A stretch of 64,000 nt of DNA, taken from assembly GCA_034387635.1 (NCBI GenBank), contig JAOANU010000023.1, positions 184,370-248,369 on the forward strand. Reading direction: 5' to 3'. Positions 43,661 to 55,661 of the stretch are shown here, piece by piece. Under the pieces are notes generated by a model. The model made no database searches. It saw nothing but the letters and a program-made list of their open reading frames with translations, and had not been told where the DNA came from. This DNA comes from Rhodosporidiobolus odoratus. Taxonomy: Eukaryota; Basidiomycota; Microbotryomycetes; Sporidiobolales; Sporidiobolaceae. Both the position numbers and the translations under genes were made by a program. Positions within the stretch are counted from its first letter, which is position 1. Every line of letters begins with the position of its first letter.

Positions 43661-45991
43661 ATGTCCGCGATAAGCCCTCTCGCTCAACTCTCCGTCGTCG
43701 TGCCGGCCCCAAGTACCGTGTGCGAATCGTCCTGTGAGCTCGTCGTCACCCGGAGGCTGCTTACCCTTGAACACTCAGACGCGGCCAATCCACCAAGCTG
43801 GGAGCTACCGCCGACGGCAAAAGCATCTCGTACGGTGCGGGCAAGACCGCTGTAATCCGGCCACTTTTCGCTGAGGAGGGAATCGAGCCTCGCCTCTTTG
43901 GCGGACATACCAACAACGTCGCGGTCTGCAAGCCTATCTCCTCCTGCTATGCGGCTAGTGGTGACGCTGCAGGCAACCTCAAGGTACGCCCTCATGTTCC
44001 TGTGGATCGCAAGGAATCGCTCGCCCACTGACCTCCTCCTGAACAGGTCTGGGATACAACTGGCAACTACTCGGTCAAGCTCGAAGCCAAACCTATCGCC
44101 AAGATCAACGATCTGACCGCAGATGCGGAAGGTCAACGAATCGTGGTGGTAGGAGAAGGGAGAAGCGGTTGGGGGGCTAGTTTCTCCGTCGCGACCGGAT
44201 CTTCCATTGGCGAAATCAGCGGGCACAGCAAGGTGGTGAATGCGGTGGCGATGAGAGCGACGAGACCCTTCAGGGCAGTGTACGTGAGCCATCCACACTA
44301 CCGTACAAAATCAGCGGTCGCTTCTTCTGACCGGGCATTCTTTTCCCTGCGCTGACCCTGGACCCTCATTCGCATATTCCGTCCGACAGAACTGGCTCGG
44401 ATGACTTCACCGTCTGCTTCCTGCATGGCGTCCCGTTCAAGTTCAGCTCGCAGCTGAAGCGACACACCCGCTACGTTCAATCCCTCGATTACGCGCCTTC
44501 GGGTTCATTGTTCGTTTCTGCCGGCAGCGATGGACAAGTACTACTCTACGACGGTCAGACGGGCGAGGAGAAGGGCTCTCTTGTGGATGGCACTGCTGCT
44601 CATGAGAAGGGAGTCTTCGCTGCGACTTTCTCAAGGGACAGCAAGAACGTCGCGACGAGCTCGGCGGACGGGAAGGTCAAGCTTTGGGACGTTGACGCGC
44701 AGAAGGTTGTGCAGGAGTGGCATTTTGCGGGCGACGAAGTCAAGCAGCAGCAAGTGGTAAGCCCTTCTTCAGTTCAGCACCCAATCCAAACGCTGAGCAC
44801 CGTTCGTGTAACAGGGCAACGTTTTCGCTGGCGAAAATCTGGTGTCGCTCGCGTTCTCTGGCGACCTGAGCGTGCTCGACCCGCGCTCCTCTACTGCCAC
44901 CAGGACCCTGCAAGGCCATCAAAACCCCGTCACTGCGCTCTCAGTCACGTCCCCGATTCACGATACCTTCCTTTCTGGCGATTCGGTCGGTCGCGTCCTC
45001 TCTACACGCATTGGCGGCGGCGAGAAGCAGTCGACCACCACAGTCAAGGGCCCAGGGCATACCGGGCTAGTCGTCGACATTGTCCCGAACGGCAGCGGTG
45101 AAGCTTTCGCGAGCACTGCCTACGACGACACGGTGAGGGAGCTGAGCGCGACAGAGTTTGCGTAAGTCTACCCTCTTCCTTTCTCTTCTGCTCCTCACTG
45201 ATTCTCTTCCTTCATACCCCAGGACGTCGGCCATTTCTACTGGTGCACAACCCAAATCCATGTCAGCGTCCGCCAACTCGTCTCTCTTCCTCGCTACAGG
45301 CACGTCTCTCCAGCTCATCATCGCCGGAGTGAAGGCTGCATCCGTCGAAGTCCCGAGTGCGCCGATGTCCGTCGCCTCAACCGTGGGGGGAGACTTCGCC
45401 GCCGTCGGAGGAGCAGACTCGAAGGTGTACGTCTACAAGCGCACTAGCACCGAACTGAAGCTCGCAGCGACACTCGAGCTGCGTGCGCAAGCGACCGCGC
45501 TAGCTTTCTGTCCCGAAGAAAAGGACGGCAAGAAATTGCTGGCCGTCGGACTCGCGACCGGTAAAGTTCCCCTTTACGACGTTCTGACGGGTGACATCGT
45601 CCAGTCTCGGTAAGGCAGCTCCTTGCCTGGTACCCGACTGCCGATCGCTAACACTTCGCGCTGTTGCAGGTGGTCCGACATTGCGGCTCGCATCCAGTCC
45701 CTAGCGTTCAACTCTGCAGGCACTCACCTTGCCGCGGCCTCGCTGGATGAAAGCGTGCGTGTGTACTCGCTAGAGAAACCATCTGCGGTACTGAGTGTGA
45801 AGAATCTGTGCGTTAGCTCGTCCCAGTGCACCACCTCCGCTCTAGAGCACCCCTTCAGCCGAGCGTACTGACCATCCTCGCTGTCCAGTCACAAGGGTGG
45901 GGCAAATGTGGTCGTATGGGCTGGGTCCTCGGAGATTGCTTCAGCCGGCGCTGACGGAACAATCCGTCTACTCAAGGCACAACTCGTCTAG
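43661..45991 (+). CDS. AIP1: Actin-interacting protein 1 (WD-repeat, WDR1 family)
   Basis: AIP1 works with cofilin to disassemble actin filaments and acts at cortical actin patches. Eight exons with agreeing phases: 43661-43719, 43779-43983, 44047-44279, 44390-44756, 44815-45161, 45223-45609, 45670-45807, 45889-45991. The product is 612 residues, normal for the family. Motifs follow known AIP1/WDR1 order: GHTNNVAVCKP, NLKVWDTTG, VVVGEGR, SSIGEISGHSKVVNAV, TGSDDFTVCFLHGVPFKF, SAGSDGQVLLYDG, KVKLWD, and the terminal ASAGADGTIRLLKAQLV. This gives two seven-bladed propellers. The first eleven codons and the promoter lie in the right arm of the inverted duplication and recur at 7391-7425. Confidence 0.95.
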
Positions 45992-46342
45992 TTTTTGCCT
46001 TCGCCGTTGCTGTGCTTCTCTCTTACACAGTTGTTTTCCCATCGAAGAATTGTCTAAGCCAGGCCAGAGCCCGGTCGCCGCGGGAGTCAGCCGACAGTAT
46101 ATGACCGCAAAGTTACGAAAAGAAAGCGTCGAGCAGCAGGAAGTCAGCTTCAAAGAGCAGAAAGGCGGAAAGCACGACGGCGCTAAATCAAGCACGTCGA
46201 AGTTACATCTTACGGCAATATGCCTGGATCTCCCGCTGCACTGTCCATATCACCCTCCCCAATCGCCTCGAGAACAGCCGCTGTTCTGGCGTTGTTCGCG
46301 CCCCCCTCTGCAAAATGAAGAGGCATCAACGATGAACGGATG
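45992..46342. other. Convergent intergenic region AIP1/PTA1
   Basis: Three hundred fifty bases between two stop codons. It must contain both 3' UTRs. No other feature was seen. Confidence 0.6.
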
Positions 46343-49300
46343 TTAAGGACGCTCGATGAGGTCGGACGTACTCTTGAGTACGTACTCCCGCAACGGCTGC
46401 CGCATGCTTGGCTGTTTCGCTACCAACTCGCTTATCTGCTCTTTCGGAAGCTGCAGGAGAGCTGCGAACGAGTTGGGCGCGATAGCCTTCGCGAGCCGGA
46501 TGAACCCCTCCCAGAGGGGCCCAACCGTCCACACTTTCTTGGCGATCAGCCGCGACAGAAGGGTCGTGGAAACGAAGGGTTGAAGGGATTTGTAGGTCGT
46601 GACGGCTTGAATGACCTGCCGGGGCAAGGAATCAATAGGCCAGTCAATGCCTAGAATCGGTGGGCACATGCACGCACAGTTCGCAAGAAGAGGTTGGGCA
46701 TGTTTGGCTCGTCGACGACTTGCTGCATGAAAGCAGCGAGGATTTCGGGGCGAAAGCCGTCCGCCATGGAAAAGCAGATCGAGATGGCTGCAGACAGGAC
46801 ATGTCAGTCTGCCGCACTCGAGACAGCCGCACAAGCGATACTTCGGCTGGCTCACCTTCGATCGTCTTCTTCACACCCATTTCGGTGTCGTGCTTATGCA
46901 AGAAAACCATGAGCTCGACTGGTGTGAGTGAATCGCTCCGCGTTCGGAGGGAGTTGATCGAGCTGAAGTGAGCAGGCGGAGCGATGATGCTCAGGAAGAT
47001 GGAACGAGTCGCCGCTTTTTGCTGGGGACTACCGTTCAGGAGCGAAACGACCCGAGGAAGGTAGCGGAGAATTTCGACCTGCAGCGAGTGGAGACGACGT
47101 CAGCGTGCATCGTGGGCGCCCTAGCAAGAGAGACCGACGCACTTTGTTGCATTCCGACATGATCAAGGCATAGAAGCGCGAGTCGATGTCGCGTTCGGCG
47201 GCGACCTGCTTGATCGCGGCCGTAATGGAAGCAGGTGGCTTCGTCTTCCCCACGAGAATGTCGAGGACCCTGAGTACTAGCGCATCACTGCCCGAGGGGA
47301 AGGTGCTGAGAAGGTCGAGTATGCCTTCGTGCTTTATGCCGAGGGCGCGAATAAGAGGCTCGATGAGGTCGTCGAGGGAAGCCCGTACAATGCGTTGAAG
47401 CTCGGAGTAGTGCTCGAACAAACTTGTGAAGTACGAGGTGTCAGCTAGAAACGTACACAGTCTGGGTAAGAAGGAAAAAGACGAACTGGCGGAGAAGCGA
47501 AGCGTCCTTAACGCAAAGGGCAAGGAGAAGCTCGACGTGCTGCACGACCTCAGGCACACTCGTCGGCGGTGTCAGGCGGTCGATGACTACGCCGTCTCGC
47601 ACGAGTGCGAAAGGCGGCTTGGGCTCTTCAGGCGGCGGAGTTTCGCCCATCGTCATCTCGGCTTCGCCGTCTACATCGTCGCCCCCAACCGCCGCTTCGG
47701 CCTGCTTTTCGCTGGGTGCAACCTTAAGGCGTTCGAGGAGGTCGACAGCGAATCGAACGATGAGCTCGCTGAGCTCCTTAACGTCGGGGACCCACTTCTT
47801 GACAGTCATAATGGCAGCATTGCGGACGCGCTTGTCTGCAGAACATCCAGCTTCAGCTAGCACTCAACGCAAGTGCAACGACGTTATCGGACTGGGCGAG
47901 GTAGCTTACCGGCATGAGTAGTCAAACCAAGCAGAACATCGAGCGCCGCAGGTCGAACGGACGGGCGCAGAATCGTAAGCTCCCGCAGGGTAGAGAAGCC
48001 GAGCTGCATCCTGCAAGACAGCGTTGAGTGAGCCGTGTCATCGCACACGCCGCCAACTCACGGGAACGGAGGATACGTACTGATCCGCATTCAGACACAT
48101 CTCCTCCAGTCGCCGAATCTCTGCCGGCGGTAGCTCTGGCAGATCCATCATGAACTGAAGTAGCTCTTTGTCCTGATTTCTTGAGGCGGCTGATACATGC
48201 TCGAGGAACCGCCGGAGCCAGCGGTCGTAAGGACGGTTCTGTGGCGTCGAACGAGCAAGCAAGGTCAGAGAAGTGCGATGGCGGACAAGCTACCGAGATC
48301 ACACACCTCGGTCTCGCCCATCCGATGAGAGGCATACCACTCCTCGTTGAGCCATAGACGGGCAAGTTCCGTTCTGCACGAGAAAGAAGAAAGGCGTCAA
48401 CATGGCTTATGGGGCTCGACTTTTGGCGCGAGCGGTTTACAAGGACTCGCACGGCGACAAAAAGTGTGGTACCGCCTAGGCCGAAGAGAAGATTGGTAGC
48501 AAAGCGGAACATGCGCGTACCTTCCCTGCAGATCCTCCGCGACGAATTTCCATACGACCTCCCGAAGTCGTTCTACCTGGTCCGCAATGTTTGCTGCACC
48601 CTCGGCTTGCCCCCGTCTATCCAGTCCGCGCGTGATCAGCCTGCTGATGATTGGCACCCAGACTTCGTTCCTCGCCCCCTCCATGCCCGCCGTGCACACC
48701 CTCCGGACCGTGCTCAGGAGCATCGCTTCCTTGGCCGTCGCACTGAGCTCCAAGGGTGCTGACAATGGGCCGTCGCCGACCTGTGCGTTGACGGGCTCGA
48801 AGGCGACGGAGAGATTGACGGGCTCTTCCTCGGCTTCTGTCGCGTCCCGCACTGGTTCGGGAGGGACCTCCGCCTTGATGGAGAGGACGTCGTCTCCCAA
48901 GTCGAGTTTGAGCGGATCGATGATTGTCGGCGCGACGGGGGTAGACGCCGCAGAAGGAACAGGCACTACAGGGTGATCGATAGAAGAGGCAGAGAATGGA
49001 GAAGTATCGAATTGCGAAGGCGGCATCTCATCCGAGGGAAGTTTACGACGAACAGCCTACGAGCAGCAGGGGCAGTATTAGCAGATATAAGCAAAACGTT
49101 ATCGCGACAAAACGATGGTAAGGGAACGTACCTCCACAGCCGCACCGAAGGTCGCAGGCGAAACCGACTCCAGAACCGCGACAACTCCTTCGATGACCGT
49201 CTGTAGCGGGAGATCCGCAATGCTGGGCGCCTGCATGTCAGGAGCTGGATTTGCAGCGGAAAAGGCTCTGACGGTATCGGAGCTGGAGGAAGGGTTGAGG

Positions 49301-50516
49301 CGGCGACGCTTAGCCTGCTGATCTATTTGCGAGGTGAGCAGCGCGCGCTTCTTCGATGCCTCTTCGTCTCGTTGCTGACGCGCTTGGGCCGCTGCGAGTT
49401 CCATTCGTTGCGACTGGATAGTAAGGAAGCTCGTTATCTGCGCTTGGAAAGACGTAGCATGCGAGTTCCTGCGGACAGAGGTGAGATGAGTCGATTGCCG
49501 ATTCAATGCATGAGAAGCGCATACTTTAGTAAATGCTGTAGAGTCAGTCGCAAAACCTTCTCAACGCTTCGCACTTGGGTAACGCTCTGCTTGACCAGAG
49601 CTGCCGGGCTCCAATTGGTCAATGCCGTGAGTACGAGTTTTACGAATTGCGGTCTCGTCTTGACAAGGGAGGCCAGGGAGGTGACGAGCGTAGAGACGAG
49701 GTCGGCGGAGGGGGAGGTGAAGAGGGCAGTGATGGACTCTTCAAGCAATTTGTTCGACTCCTCTTCTAATCCAGCGATTTTGAGGAAGGGATGGTTAGGT
49801 CGGCAAAGGGAGAGATTCGGCTCGCCGGAAGAGTTGGCCGCGCGCAGCTGCAAGAGCACGACGAGAAGAGCAGTTCAGCACGATAGTAACCCTAATCGAG
49901 CCCAGCGAAGACCATTCAGACGTACTCGAGGGTCTGCAGTACCCGACGCGCTCTGTGTCTGTATGACCCGCTGCAGGACCTTGACCGCGCCGACTTTGGC
50001 ACCCAGATTTCCGGTACGCCAGAGTCGCAGAACCGCTGTTTTGAGGTTAACGACGCGGCTCCACCACATCTGGTCGCTGGACTGAGTCCTGAGGTGGAAG
50101 AGAAGCGCACGCGCGGGAGAGTCGGGGCGGGAGCAGTAAAAAGAAAAGAGCATGAGGGGCTTCAGCTTACAACGATTTCAGACGGGAGCATGGACGGAGC
50201 GACGCACGCATAGCGAAACAGGAATGGGTAAGCGCTCGCCAGCCCGGCCAGCGCTAGCTTTGTAGCTGCCGAGTCGCTCGAAGCAGTCGGGTCTAGGAGG
50301 ATTCGAGACAAGGGCTCGACTGCCTGAATCGCGGCTGCAAGACACACAGCGTCAGCTGTGAGATGGACAGAGCGTTGAGCACACAAACACACCATTGGCT
50401 TTCAATGCAGGCTGGGAGGACGGCGAGGATAGAGACGAGACAAGGTCGAGGTCGGATTGCGCGAGGAGAGGCGGTCCCGGTGGAGGATGTGCTGACGAAT
50501 GAGGATAGTACGCCAT
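46343..50516 (-). CDS. PTA1: Symplekin/Pta1, pre-mRNA 3'-end processing scaffold
   Basis: Symplekin/Pta1 is the scaffold of the cleavage and polyadenylation factor in the nucleus. The start ATG (50516) gives MAYYPHSSAHPPPG, and later exons encode a HEAT-repeat N-terminal half (AVEPLSRILLD). The C-terminal half has the conserved symplekin_C blocks: VVDEPNMPNLFLRT, VIQAVTTYKSLQPFV, LLSRLIAKKVW, LWEGFIRLAKAI and LLQLPKEQISELV. Exons at the 3' end are 46343-46615, 46678-46787 and one starting at 46856. The intron at 46616-46677 joins LFLRT to VIQAV. Other exon ends were not all fixed. The gene is convergent with AIP1 (351 bases between stops) and head-to-head with VMA10. Confidence 0.88.
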
Positions 50517-50643
50517 TGTACCGTCCGTCTTGAGGATAGTCGGTCAGCTGTACACCCTGTAGTGTCGGAAGCAGAGCCTCCTCGTTTCAACGCCCGCGAA
50601 CGACTTGGCGCGCTTCTCCCTTTCACCATTGCACAGGATCAGA
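50517..50643. promoter_or_regulatory. Short divergent promoter PTA1/VMA10
   Basis: Only 127 bases separate the start codons of the minus-strand PTA1 and the plus-strand VMA10, so both promoters and 5' UTRs must share this segment or overlap the genes. No TATA box is obvious. Confidence 0.6.
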
Positions 50644-51474
50644 ATGGTAAGATTGGTCATGTTCTAGTGCTCGCCGAACCAAGCCTGACCACTTCTTACC
50701 TCCTCAGGCCGCAAACTGTACAGTCTTACCTCCCCACCTCATCATTAATCACTCCTCTCGATTCGTTCTCCTCTGACTCCGATCGCCCCAGCAGCGCAAG
50801 GCATTGCAACCCTGCTCGACGCAGAGAAGGAAGCTTCGCAGATCGTAGCAAAGGCTCGCGAATGTAAGCTTCTTTTCTTATCCCTACCTCTCCCCTCTTC
50901 CCCCGTCCCGGACCCTTCTCCGGCTCACGTTCCTCTCTATTGGGGCCTTCCGCTTCCATCTCGTTCGACAGATCGTGGTCAACGTATTAAAGAGGCTCGG
51001 GGTGAAGCATCCAAAGAGATTGACGCCCTCAAGGTCAAGAAGGACAAGGAGTTTGACGACTTCGAGAAGCAGGTACGACGTCGTTCCCAACCTGTGCCCT
51101 GGGGTCACGCGCGCGCTCGTACACCGTAGCGCCAGCGCGATCAGGCTGCTCGAAGCTCGTGGGCGGCGGCGCTTCGGCCACTCGCATGCACGTTCTTTCT
51201 TTTGCTGACTTATGTTCACTTCGCCACCCGCGGGGACCCTCATCCTAAACCTGATCCGTTGGCCGCGCTCCATTCGCCCCACTTCGCACTGCGCCTTCAG
51301 CATTCGGGCTCCGCATCCTCCTCGCAATCTGATGTTGATGCCGCCACGGCAGCTCAGCTCGAACATATCCAATCCTCATTCGACCAGAACCGCTCGAAGG
51401 TGGTGGACCAACTGCTGGAGAGGGTCGTCTTGGTGCAAGCCGGACTGCACAAGAACCTACAGGTCAGGAAATAA
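50644..51474 (+). CDS. VMA10: V-type ATPase subunit G
   Basis: Subunit G forms part of the peripheral stalk (with subunit E) of the proton-pumping vacuolar ATPase. Exons: 50644-50646 (ATG only), 50708-50717, 50792-50863, 50972-51072, 51301-51474. The product is 119 residues, as expected for the family. The N-terminal signature is GIATLLDAEKEASQIV, then KAREYRGQRIKEARGEA and a charged helix (KVKKDKEFDDFEKQ) typical of subunit G coiled coils. The start codon is alone in its coding exon and the next coding exon is 10 bases. This model restores the conserved MAANSAQGI start; without it no good N-terminus is found. The fourth intron (228 bases) is long for this window. Confidence 0.9.
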
Positions 51475-52036
51475 GTGCCCCTGGTAGGTCTCCATTCGCC
51501 TAGCGTATCTAGCGGTACGATACAGCATTGACTCTTTCGACCTGTCCGGTTCATTCTGTGCATGGCAGCGTCGCTCCCTCGTCATCCTGTCGGCGGACTG
51601 GCTGTTTGCCTTTCCCTTTCTCGTCCGGTCTTCGTGCTCTGTAGTTGTTCTCTCCAGTTTTGTGCCTCTATGTAAATGTTGAGTCTCCTCTTCGCGTATC
51701 GAGTGACGCTGAAGGCGCTGTATCAACTGCTGCCTGCTGGAAGATTGCAGGCTATTTTTGGAATTCAAGGGGACTGCTTCGCTGAAAAGGAGGGAAAGAA
51801 ACTGCTAGGTGGGAGGGAGACGCACAACTGCGGCCCGTCGAAGAAGCCAAGGAAGACGGAGATAACGACGAATGAAAGAACTTGAAAACACGAAAGACCT
51901 CACCGCACCAACGAAGGACAACAAAGAGAATCACCGACCTCTTCCACAGGTAGAAGTTTACACAAGGCGCGAGGAAACGAAAGCCGACGCGAAGCGCTGA
52001 GTCCACCTCTGCCATCCGTCGTAGTAGGGAAGGGCT
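51475..52036. other. Convergent intergenic region VMA10/G3BP-like
   Basis: About 560 bases between two stop codons. No conserved frame, tRNA or repeat was seen. Confidence 0.6.
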
Positions 52037-54089
52037 TCATTTGGCTGCGGCACTTCCGGTTGCCGTCGCGGTCGTACCGACTTTGGTACCGCCTCTGCCT
52101 CCACGCGCGCTGCTCCCACCCCTCTGCGCGGCACCTCCCCTGCCTCCCCTGTTCGGACCCTGAACATCCCTGCCCGGTGGTGCCCCTACGGCGCCACCAC
52201 CTCTGGCCCGGTTGGAAATAGGCCTCTCGCCCTTTTGCATCCGCTCAACGACGTTGATCCGTGCAGGCATCGACTGGCCAACATCGACGTGGATCCCGCC
52301 CTCGCCCCCGTCCGAGGGGCGGAGGGAGGCCTGAATCGCGCGACGGGCCGCTTCGAGGCTGGTGAATTCGACGAAGGCGCAGGCTTTCTGCTCCCCCACA
52401 TGGGTCAGACGAGTATATAAGGTAGGCAAATGCGTGGTCGCGTCTCGTTAGCGAGAGCTTCTGCGCAAAAGCGGGAAAGAAATACAAACGTACGCTCCTC
52501 ACGATATCCATTTCCTTCAACGGACCAAACCTACTCGTCAGAGCATCCCTCAGAGCCTTGTCGCTGACAGTTTCGACGACGCCCTTGACGAAACATGCGG
52601 TCGTCTGAACCGCCAGGACGGGTTCGGTGAACGGTGCGCCGGTGGTCGACGGTGTAGCGGTCGAAGCGTAGGCGGCGTGGCTGGCGGGCGATGAGCTAGC
52701 GGGAAGAGATGAAGAAGAGGGAGCGAGTACAGCCGCGGGCTGTCCGCCAACAAGAATGTATCAGACAGAACTGCCCCAACCGAAACAGAAGCATGGACGG
52801 ACGTACGGGGGCGGCTGCGCTGGAAACGCCCTTGGTCTGATGCGAAATTTGACCCCACTTGCTGGTTCCGCTCGCAGCGAGGCTGGCCCAGGAGGTAGGC
52901 TTGACCGGCGCAGCGGGTGCGGGGGTAGGCGAGTTCGCAAGTTTGGCTTCGGTAGCGGGCTCTGGGTGAGCGGGAGCTGGCTCAGCGGCGGGTTGCGGCT
53001 TCTCTTCCGGAGCTTCCTCCGCAGCAGCGGGAGAAGGTTCATCGATGACGACGTCGGAAGCGACGTCGGGGACCGGAGGAGCAGTAGTGTCCACCTGCTG
53101 AGAAGGGGCAAGCTCGCGCTTGTCTTCCACCCCGATGGCATCACCGTTCGCTTGAGGGGAGGAAAGGAGAGCGGAGTCGCCATGGAAGGTGAACGAGTCG
53201 ACAGAGGAAGTGGCGGGTTCGTCTTTCTGGAGCTCCGGCACCGCTTCTTCGGGCTCGGCGAGGTTCTCCTCCTCCTCTTCAGGCTGCACAGCTGGCGCGT
53301 CGTTGAACAGCACACTCTCAACGCTAGTAGGAGGGACTTCAACGGCGGCCTGGGGCTGCTCCTCCTGCTCAGTCAGCGCAGAGACAGCGGGTGCACTCGT
53401 CACCGGGGTCGGCGCAGCCGGTTCCGTCTCGTCTCCCTCCTCCTTGATGTAACGGCAGATGTCGTTCAAGACGAAGTAGCCGCTGGGTTGTTCCGCAAGG
53501 AAGAAGGTCTGGGCGAACTTGCGCCAGGATCCGTTCGCGTTCGACATTTCGCCGATGACCTGGACGATGATCCCGCCGTCCGCGGAGGACTGGCTGTCGA
53601 CGTTGCTGATATAAACCTTGCAATCTTCGAACTTGAGCGACATGATCTTGGCATGAATTTCCTGGCAGAGGAAACACGGTCGAGAGGGAACAGCGTCAGC
53701 CCCGGTCACCGAGGACAGAGAGCAGGTGGTGGGCACGCACCTGCTGTCCGTAGCAAGCTGCAGTGTCTTCGCCTTCCGTCGAGTGAATTAAAGTCGAGCG
53801 TTTCGTGTAGAAGCAGTGGAGGCGACCGGGATCCTTGTTGAGGAAGGAGTAATACTGTGCGGCACCAGATTCAGTCTCAAGCGCTGGGCAGGAAACTTGA
53901 GCATGTCGTTCACCTGAGAAAGGAACGCCCATCCAATGCGAGCGCTGTCGGCGCTGTCGTTCCCCTGCTTGTTGTTGGAACTGTCGAGGGCAGCAGGTCA
54001 GCGTACATGAGACCCACGGCGACGCAGGACAGCCTGTGCCATAGAGAGACTGAGGCGTACGAGGAGTCTGCACCGTCAACGGCAGCCAT
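52037..54089 (-). CDS. G3BP-like protein (NTF2 domain, RRM, RGG tail)
   Basis: Exons on the minus strand: 54061-54089, 53914-53980, 53741-53854, 52807-53661, 52503-52739, 52037-52387; all phases agree and the product has 550 residues. The N-terminus is an NTF2-like domain: IGWAFLSQYYSFLNKDPGRL, EIHAKIMSLKFEDCKV, FAQTFFLAEQPSGYFVLNDI. An acidic, Pro/Ala/Glu-rich linker follows, then one RRM (CFVKGVVETVSDKALRD, RNP1-like KACAFVEF), and an RGG/GRGG-rich tail. This order defines G3BP/Bre5-type proteins, which act in stress-granule RNA binding and as cofactors of the Ubp3/USP10 deubiquitinase. Which of these roles applies cannot be read from sequence. Confidence 0.92.
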
Positions 54090-54284
54090 GACTGAGATCG
54101 AAGGGGGCGAAGTGAGGGAGAGAGGGAGGAGAAAGAGCCACGGAAGCGATCTCGACGCTGAAGCCCGAAGCGCTGTAAACTTGGAATTTGTCTCGTATGG
54201 TTGACAGTGTATTCTCAGAGACAGCTCAGGTGTGCGCTTGCAACGGAACAGACTACCAAAGACGCAGAAAAAAAAATCCACCTC

Positions 54285-55209
54285 TCACTTTCTTTTGGCG
54301 GATCCTCTAGCTCGATCGTAGGGACTCGGTGACCTTGACAGATTTCGTCCTCGGCGGTCACGCTCGCCGTCGCCCTGACGTCCCTTCGCGCCGCCGCTGC
54401 CGGACCTGTCTTGCGTCGAACGATGGTAGACAGGAGAACGACGAGGGGAGAGCGATTGTCGGCCGGTAGAGCGACGAGGTGGGGACCTTTATTTCGCGAA
54501 ACAGGTCAGCACAGAGGAACGTACGGCGTGAAAGGGACCGAAACCCGAAGGAAAAGTCGGCGCACCTCGCCCTGGCCGGACTTGCTGACCGCGGTATGGG
54601 GCTCGCACTTCGGCTCGCAGTCCTCTGTCTGCTCACACTCCGTCCCCTCTGAACTGGGCTCGAGCTCCTCGACCTGCTTCTACCCCTCGGCTGAGCTCTT
54701 TCACGACGAGGTGAAACACTCCCCCTGCCTGCACCCCTGCCTGCCGGAGGACCCGCCCGAGGCGAGAGCGGTTCGAGATCCACCGTGATGGAAGAGCCGT
54801 CGATTTGCCCCCCGTCCATGTACGAAGCGGCTTTGGCTGCAGCGGCCGGGCTGGCGAACGAAACCCAGGCGGTGCCCTTGTGCGTCCCGACTGTTTGGCA
54901 GATCTCGAGGCGCAGTTCAGTGCACTGGTTTCCATTCCCCTATTGGAGAGTATATGCTCACGTCGCTTTATGATTGGGAGGTCAATGTCGACAATCTTTC
55001 CGTAGACATCGAAGATCTCTTCAATGTGAATGGCGGAGACGTTCTTGGTAAGTTTGCCGATGCGGATCGTGTCTGACTCTTCAGGCGAGAGTGAACGCGA
55101 GCTGCATTGCGCTAGGGTTAGCCAAGACAGTCGAAGGAGGTCGTGGGGTACATAACGGAACGTACGGCGAGCGGGACATGCTGCGGGCAGGAGACGGTGA
55201 CCGGGGCAT
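54285..55209 (-). CDS. RNPS1-like SR-related RNA-binding protein
   Basis: Exons: 55166-55209, 54962-55101, 54566-54890, 54285-54486; 236 residues with consistent phases. A short Ser/Arg/Pro N-terminus (MPRSPSPARSMSRSP) precedes one RRM: IRIGKLTKNVSAIHIEEIF, YGKIVDIDLPII, HKGTAWVSFASPAAAAKA and SYMDGGQIDGSSI. The DGGQIDG block is characteristic of RNPS1. The C-terminus is RS/SP-rich and ends SAKRK. RNPS1 is a splicing activator and peripheral exon-junction component in the nucleus. The RRM is split by a 71-base intron after PIIKR. Confidence 0.9.
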
Positions 55210-55661
55210 GCTGTTCTGTGCGCAGGATCTTGTCGTGGCTTGGAGCGGTTGGACGGGATCTCTGAAGAATGCCGCAACAGAAGTCGACGATACTCGCGGG
55301 CGTCAAGCTGACGACCCGATGGTCCTTCGGCTTGATGATTAGCTGGATTGCGCCGCTGTCAAGGCAAGCTTGAGGTGCGGTAGTGGAGCGGAGGGAAGGC
55401 ACGAGAGGCCCGCACGACGAACTTCGAAGTGAGGGTCGAACGTAGTACTGTGAAGGGGTGGCCTGTAGAGACCTTTGCGTGACAGTGGCCATGGCAGAGG
55501 CTGGTCGCGCCTACGTAGCAGGAGCAGCCCCTGCGGAGTGATTGCCCAATGCATATATGCCATGTACAGTAAAAGCTCCTCTACTTTCTCTCGCGCAGCC
55601 GCACAGTGGTAACAGCGTCGGGGGAAGCGAGCGCAGAGGTAGGCTGTTGCACAGTCGTCCC
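55210..55661. other. Intergenic region SEC24/RNPS1
   Basis: About 450 bases between the SEC24 stop codon and the RNPS1 start codon on the same strand. It holds the SEC24 3' UTR and RNPS1 promoter. The minus-strand frame that crosses it has no recognisable similarity. Confidence 0.6.

Larger units (their letters stand above)
39823..43693. repeat. Right arm of large inverted duplication
   Basis: Reverse complement of 7391-11262 with about eight substitutions and one base fewer. The outer end runs into the intact AIP1 gene, so this arm most likely occupies the ancestral position. Contents in order: CCCGAGC-rich segment, unrecognised 0.9 kb, non-LTR remnant, tRNA-Pro, AIP1 promoter and start. 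Confidence 0.95.

Noticed and set aside
52756..53841. 361-codon plus-strand frame opposite the G3BP-like gene
   Set aside because: The minus strand has a consistent exon chain with NTF2 and RRM domains; the plus frame is a shadow of the Ala/Glu/Pro-rich linker.
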